Translations under genes and position numbers: made by a program | NCBI GenBank assembly: GCA_023393655.1 | Contig: JAEWKP010000216.1 | Location: 1 to 17,209, forward strand | From: Pseudomonadota bacterium | GTDB lineage: Bacteria; Pseudomonadota; Alphaproteobacteria; Rhizobiales; Beijerinckiaceae | Direction of reading: 5' to 3' | Length of the DNA: 17,209 bases | In this document: one piece after another, positions 15,357 to 17,209 of the stretch | Layout: each line of letters starts with the position of its first letter | How positions within the stretch are numbered: position 1 is the first letter of the stretch | Notes under the pieces: generated by a model | The model's input: the letters and a program-made list of their open reading frames with translations, nothing else | What the model was told of the DNA's origin: nothing | Database searches by the model: none

Positions 15357-16409
15357 TCACCGAGCGCTGGCGATGCGGCCGGCGGCGGAAGGCTGGACGG
15401 AAACCCGCCCGGGACCGCTCACCTTGCCCTGCAGCACGCGCTTGGACTGGGGGTTGGTGATGGAGATGACATCGCCCATCGCACCGGCCTCGTTGGCCCG
15501 GCCGCGGAGCGTGAGCAGCAGGCCCGGCGTCTCGTAGACGATGGTGACGAGATCGCCCTTGCCGACGATCTCCTCGCGCTGGACGTCGCTTGCGCGCAGC
15601 GGCACGCCGGCGAGCAGGGCGCGGCGCGCGACCTTGTCGATGGCAGCGCGGATATCGCCGATGACCTCGCCGCTCTGCCCCTCGCGCTGGCGGCGCTCGA
15701 TGACGACATCGTCCTTGCCGAGCGTCTCGCCACGCGCGATGAGGCGCCGGGGCACCACGACCTCCATGGTCTCGACGAGCTGGCCGGAGATGCGCAGCGG
15801 CTTCAGCCGCATCGCCATGCTGCCGGGCACTGCGAGCCGGGCCTGCAGGCGCCGCGAGCGGGCGTCGAAGGAGAGTTCGACCACGGCGACGTCGCCCGTC
15901 AGCTCGGGCTCGACGGCAATGCTCGGTGCCCCGCCATCGATCGCCAGCGCGAAGATGCGGGCATCGACGCCGAAACGCTCCTGCAGTCCGGTCTTCACGG
16001 CGGCTTCGAGATCCATCGCGGTGATGCGGCGGGCAGAGCGCGTCACCACCACCTGCGCGAAACCCTGGCCCCGGAGCTCGTTGGCATCGTGGACGATGCC
16101 GGCCGCACGGGCGGCCTCGACGATGCGGGCGACCTGGATCGTGCCGGTCTCGCCCAGCGCCGGCGCCCGGAAGGCCGCCGTCGCAGCAGCCTCGCCGGAG
16201 AGGCCGGGAATGAGATCGCCGAAGGTGACGAGATCGCGCGCGAGATTGATCTCGGAGCGCAATTGCAGCCTGGACGGCGGCGCTGCAGCGGCAGGAGCCG
16301 CAACGGCGGAGGCGACCGCGACCGCGACCGGCACGGGCTGAGCCTGCTGCGGCGTGGCCAGAGCGGCAGTGCCGGAGAGCGCCAGGGCGATGAGGGAGAG
16401 GTGGATCAT
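15357..16409 (-). CDS. flgA: flagellar P-ring assembly chaperone FlgA
   Basis: This 350-residue periplasmic protein should help FlgI assemble into the P ring around the rod. It has a signal peptide (IHLSLIALALSGTAALA) followed by an Ala/Val/Pro-rich low-complexity linker (about 20-45). Then comes a middle domain, and the conserved C-terminal SAF/FlgA region: VVVPRRLIARGETLGKDDVV, RRALLAGVPLRASDVQRE, GKGDLVTIVYETPGLLLTLR, and GRANEAGAMGDVISITNPQS followed by KRVLQGKVSGPG. At 350 residues it is longer than the roughly 220-residue enterobacterial FlgA because of its N-terminal part, as in other Rhizobiales. The start follows the flgG stop by 12 nt. FlgI is absent nearby, so this chaperone must serve a P-ring gene located elsewhere. 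Confidence 0.93.
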   Translation of the reverse strand: MIHLSLIALALSGTAALATPQQAQPVPVAVAVASAVAAPAAAAPPSRLQLRSEINLARDLVTFGDLIPGLSGEAAATAAFRAPALGETGTIQVARIVEAARAAGIVHDANELRGQGFAQVVVTRSARRITAMDLEAAVKTGLQERFGVDARIFALAIDGGAPSIAVEPELTGDVAVVELSFDARSRRLQARLAVPGSMAMRLKPLRISGQLVETMEVVVPRRLIARGETLGKDDVVIERRQREGQSGEVIGDIRAAIDKVARRALLAGVPLRASDVQREEIVGKGDLVTIVYETPGLLLTLRGRANEAGAMGDVISITNPQSKRVLQGKVSGPGRVSVQPSAAGRIASAR

Positions 16410-16421
16410 GATGCGCGCCCC

Positions 16422-17209
16422 TTAGCCGCGGAACATCTGCGTCGTCGCCGACATCATCTGGTCGGCGGCGGTGATGACCTTGGAATTCATCTCGTAGGCG
16501 CGCTGCGCGGCGATCAGCGAGGACAGCTCGGTGACCGCCTGAACATTGCCTTCTTCGAGGTAGTTCTGCTGCAGCGTGCCGAAGCCCTCGCCGCCGCCGA
16601 AGCCGTCGATCGGCTGGCCCGAGGCCGCAGTCTCGATATAGAGGTTGTCGCCGATCGACTCGAGGCCGACCTTGTTGACGAAGCGCACGAGCTGGATCTG
16701 GCCGAGCTGCTGCGGGGCGGTCTGCCCCGGCACCATCGCCTCGACGATGCCCTGCGCGTTGATGCTGACGCTGGAGGCGTTGTTTGGCACGGTGATGCCG
16801 GGCTCGACCTGGTAGCCGTCGCGGGTGACGAGCTGGCCCTGCGCGTCGAGGTCGAAGGAACCGTCGCGGCTATAGGTGGTGCGGCCATCGGGCATGCGGA
16901 TGCGGAAGAAGCCCTCGCCGCGGATGGCGACGTCGTAGGGCTTCTCCGTCGGGCTGATATTGCCCTGGGTCATGACGCGGCCGGTCGAGACCGTCTTGAC
17001 GCCGGAGCCGATGAAGGTGCCGGCCGGGGCCTGGGTGTTCTGGTCCGAGGTGGCCGAGCCGGCACGCCGGAAATTCTCGTAGAGCAGATCCTGGAAATGA
17101 ACCTGCTGGCGCTTGTAGCCGGTGGTCCGGACGTTGGCGATGTTGTTGGAGATGACCTGGACGTTCATCTCCTGGGCCATCATGCCGGTTGCGGCAGTCA
17201 GCATGGCGC
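16422..17209 (-). CDS. flgG: flagellar distal rod protein FlgG (5' end cut by window)
   Basis: FlgG forms the distal rod of the flagellar basal body. The N-terminal rod motif is AATGMMAQEMNVQVISNNIA followed by NVRTTGYKRQQVHFQDLLYE. The centre has GVKTVSTGRVMTQGNI and YDVAIRGEGFFRIRMPDGRT. The C-terminus has NVQAVTELSSLIAAQRAYEM and NSKVITAADQMM, all FlgG-specific. An ATG exists at 17202-17204, but the family normally starts MRA-(M/L)-x-TAATG. The bases upstream encode Ala and a codon ending GC (CGC would be Arg), so the true start is probably one or two codons beyond the window edge. The visible protein is 260 residues, essentially full length. The gene reads into flgA and flgH, presumably in one transcript. 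Confidence 0.96.
   Translation of the reverse strand, partial: AMLTAATGMMAQEMNVQVISNNIANVRTTGYKRQQVHFQDLLYENFRRAGSATSDQNTQAPAGTFIGSGVKTVSTGRVMTQGNISPTEKPYDVAIRGEGFFRIRMPDGRTTYSRDGSFDLDAQGQLVTRDGYQVEPGITVPNNASSVSINAQGIVEAMVPGQTAPQQLGQIQLVRFVNKVGLESIGDNLYIETAASGQPIDGFGGGEGFGTLQQNYLEEGNVQAVTELSSLIAAQRAYEMNSKVITAADQMMSATTQMFRG

Overview
The window is high-GC DNA from an alphaproteobacterium, most likely a member of the Hyphomicrobiales (Rhizobiales) of the Bosea/Methylobacterium type. The order is inferred from an ATP12-family F1-ATPase chaperone (confined to alphaproteobacteria and mitochondria), a DksA whose zinc-finger cysteines are reduced to one, and the flgG-flgA-flgH order. The genus is a guess. 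Genes are densely packed. No gap between genes exceeds about 200 bp, and I see no tRNA, rRNA, CRISPR array or insertion sequence.

Positions 1-5060 (+ strand) hold the C-terminal end of an S58/P1-type aminopeptidase, a small membrane-anchored protein translationally coupled to a chemoreceptor with a polytopic membrane domain, an ATP12 chaperone, a DUF1801 protein, and the beta subunit of propionyl-CoA carboxylase (pccB). A palindromic REP-like repeat lies between pccB and the next, convergent operon.

Positions 5147-8827 (- strand) form a tight four-gene operon: TetR regulator, HlyD-like periplasmic adaptor, ABC ATPase, ABC-2 permease. All three junctions are 4-nt start/stop overlaps. It looks like a reduced version of the E. 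coli cecR-ybhG-ybhF-ybhS-ybhR efflux locus. Just upstream of the TetR start is a 50-bp almost perfect palindrome (8840-8889), the most striking non-coding element here and the likely autoregulatory operator.

Positions 9001-11371 (+ strand) encode an AlgI-like MBOAT acyltransferase and an overlapping membrane-anchored SGNH-like protein. This is the arrangement of a two-protein surface-polymer O-acylation machine, but its acceptor is unknown. A DksA-type regulator with its own promoter and a strong terminator follows, then a GFA-fold zinc protein, a 56-residue lipoprotein, and a SulP anion transporter with a STAS domain and a hairpin at its ribosome-binding site.

Positions 14575-17209 (- strand) are the end of a flagellar basal-body operon: flgG (cut by the window edge), flgA and flgH. 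The P-ring gene flgI is not between flgA and flgH. A bidirectional terminator separates it from sulP.
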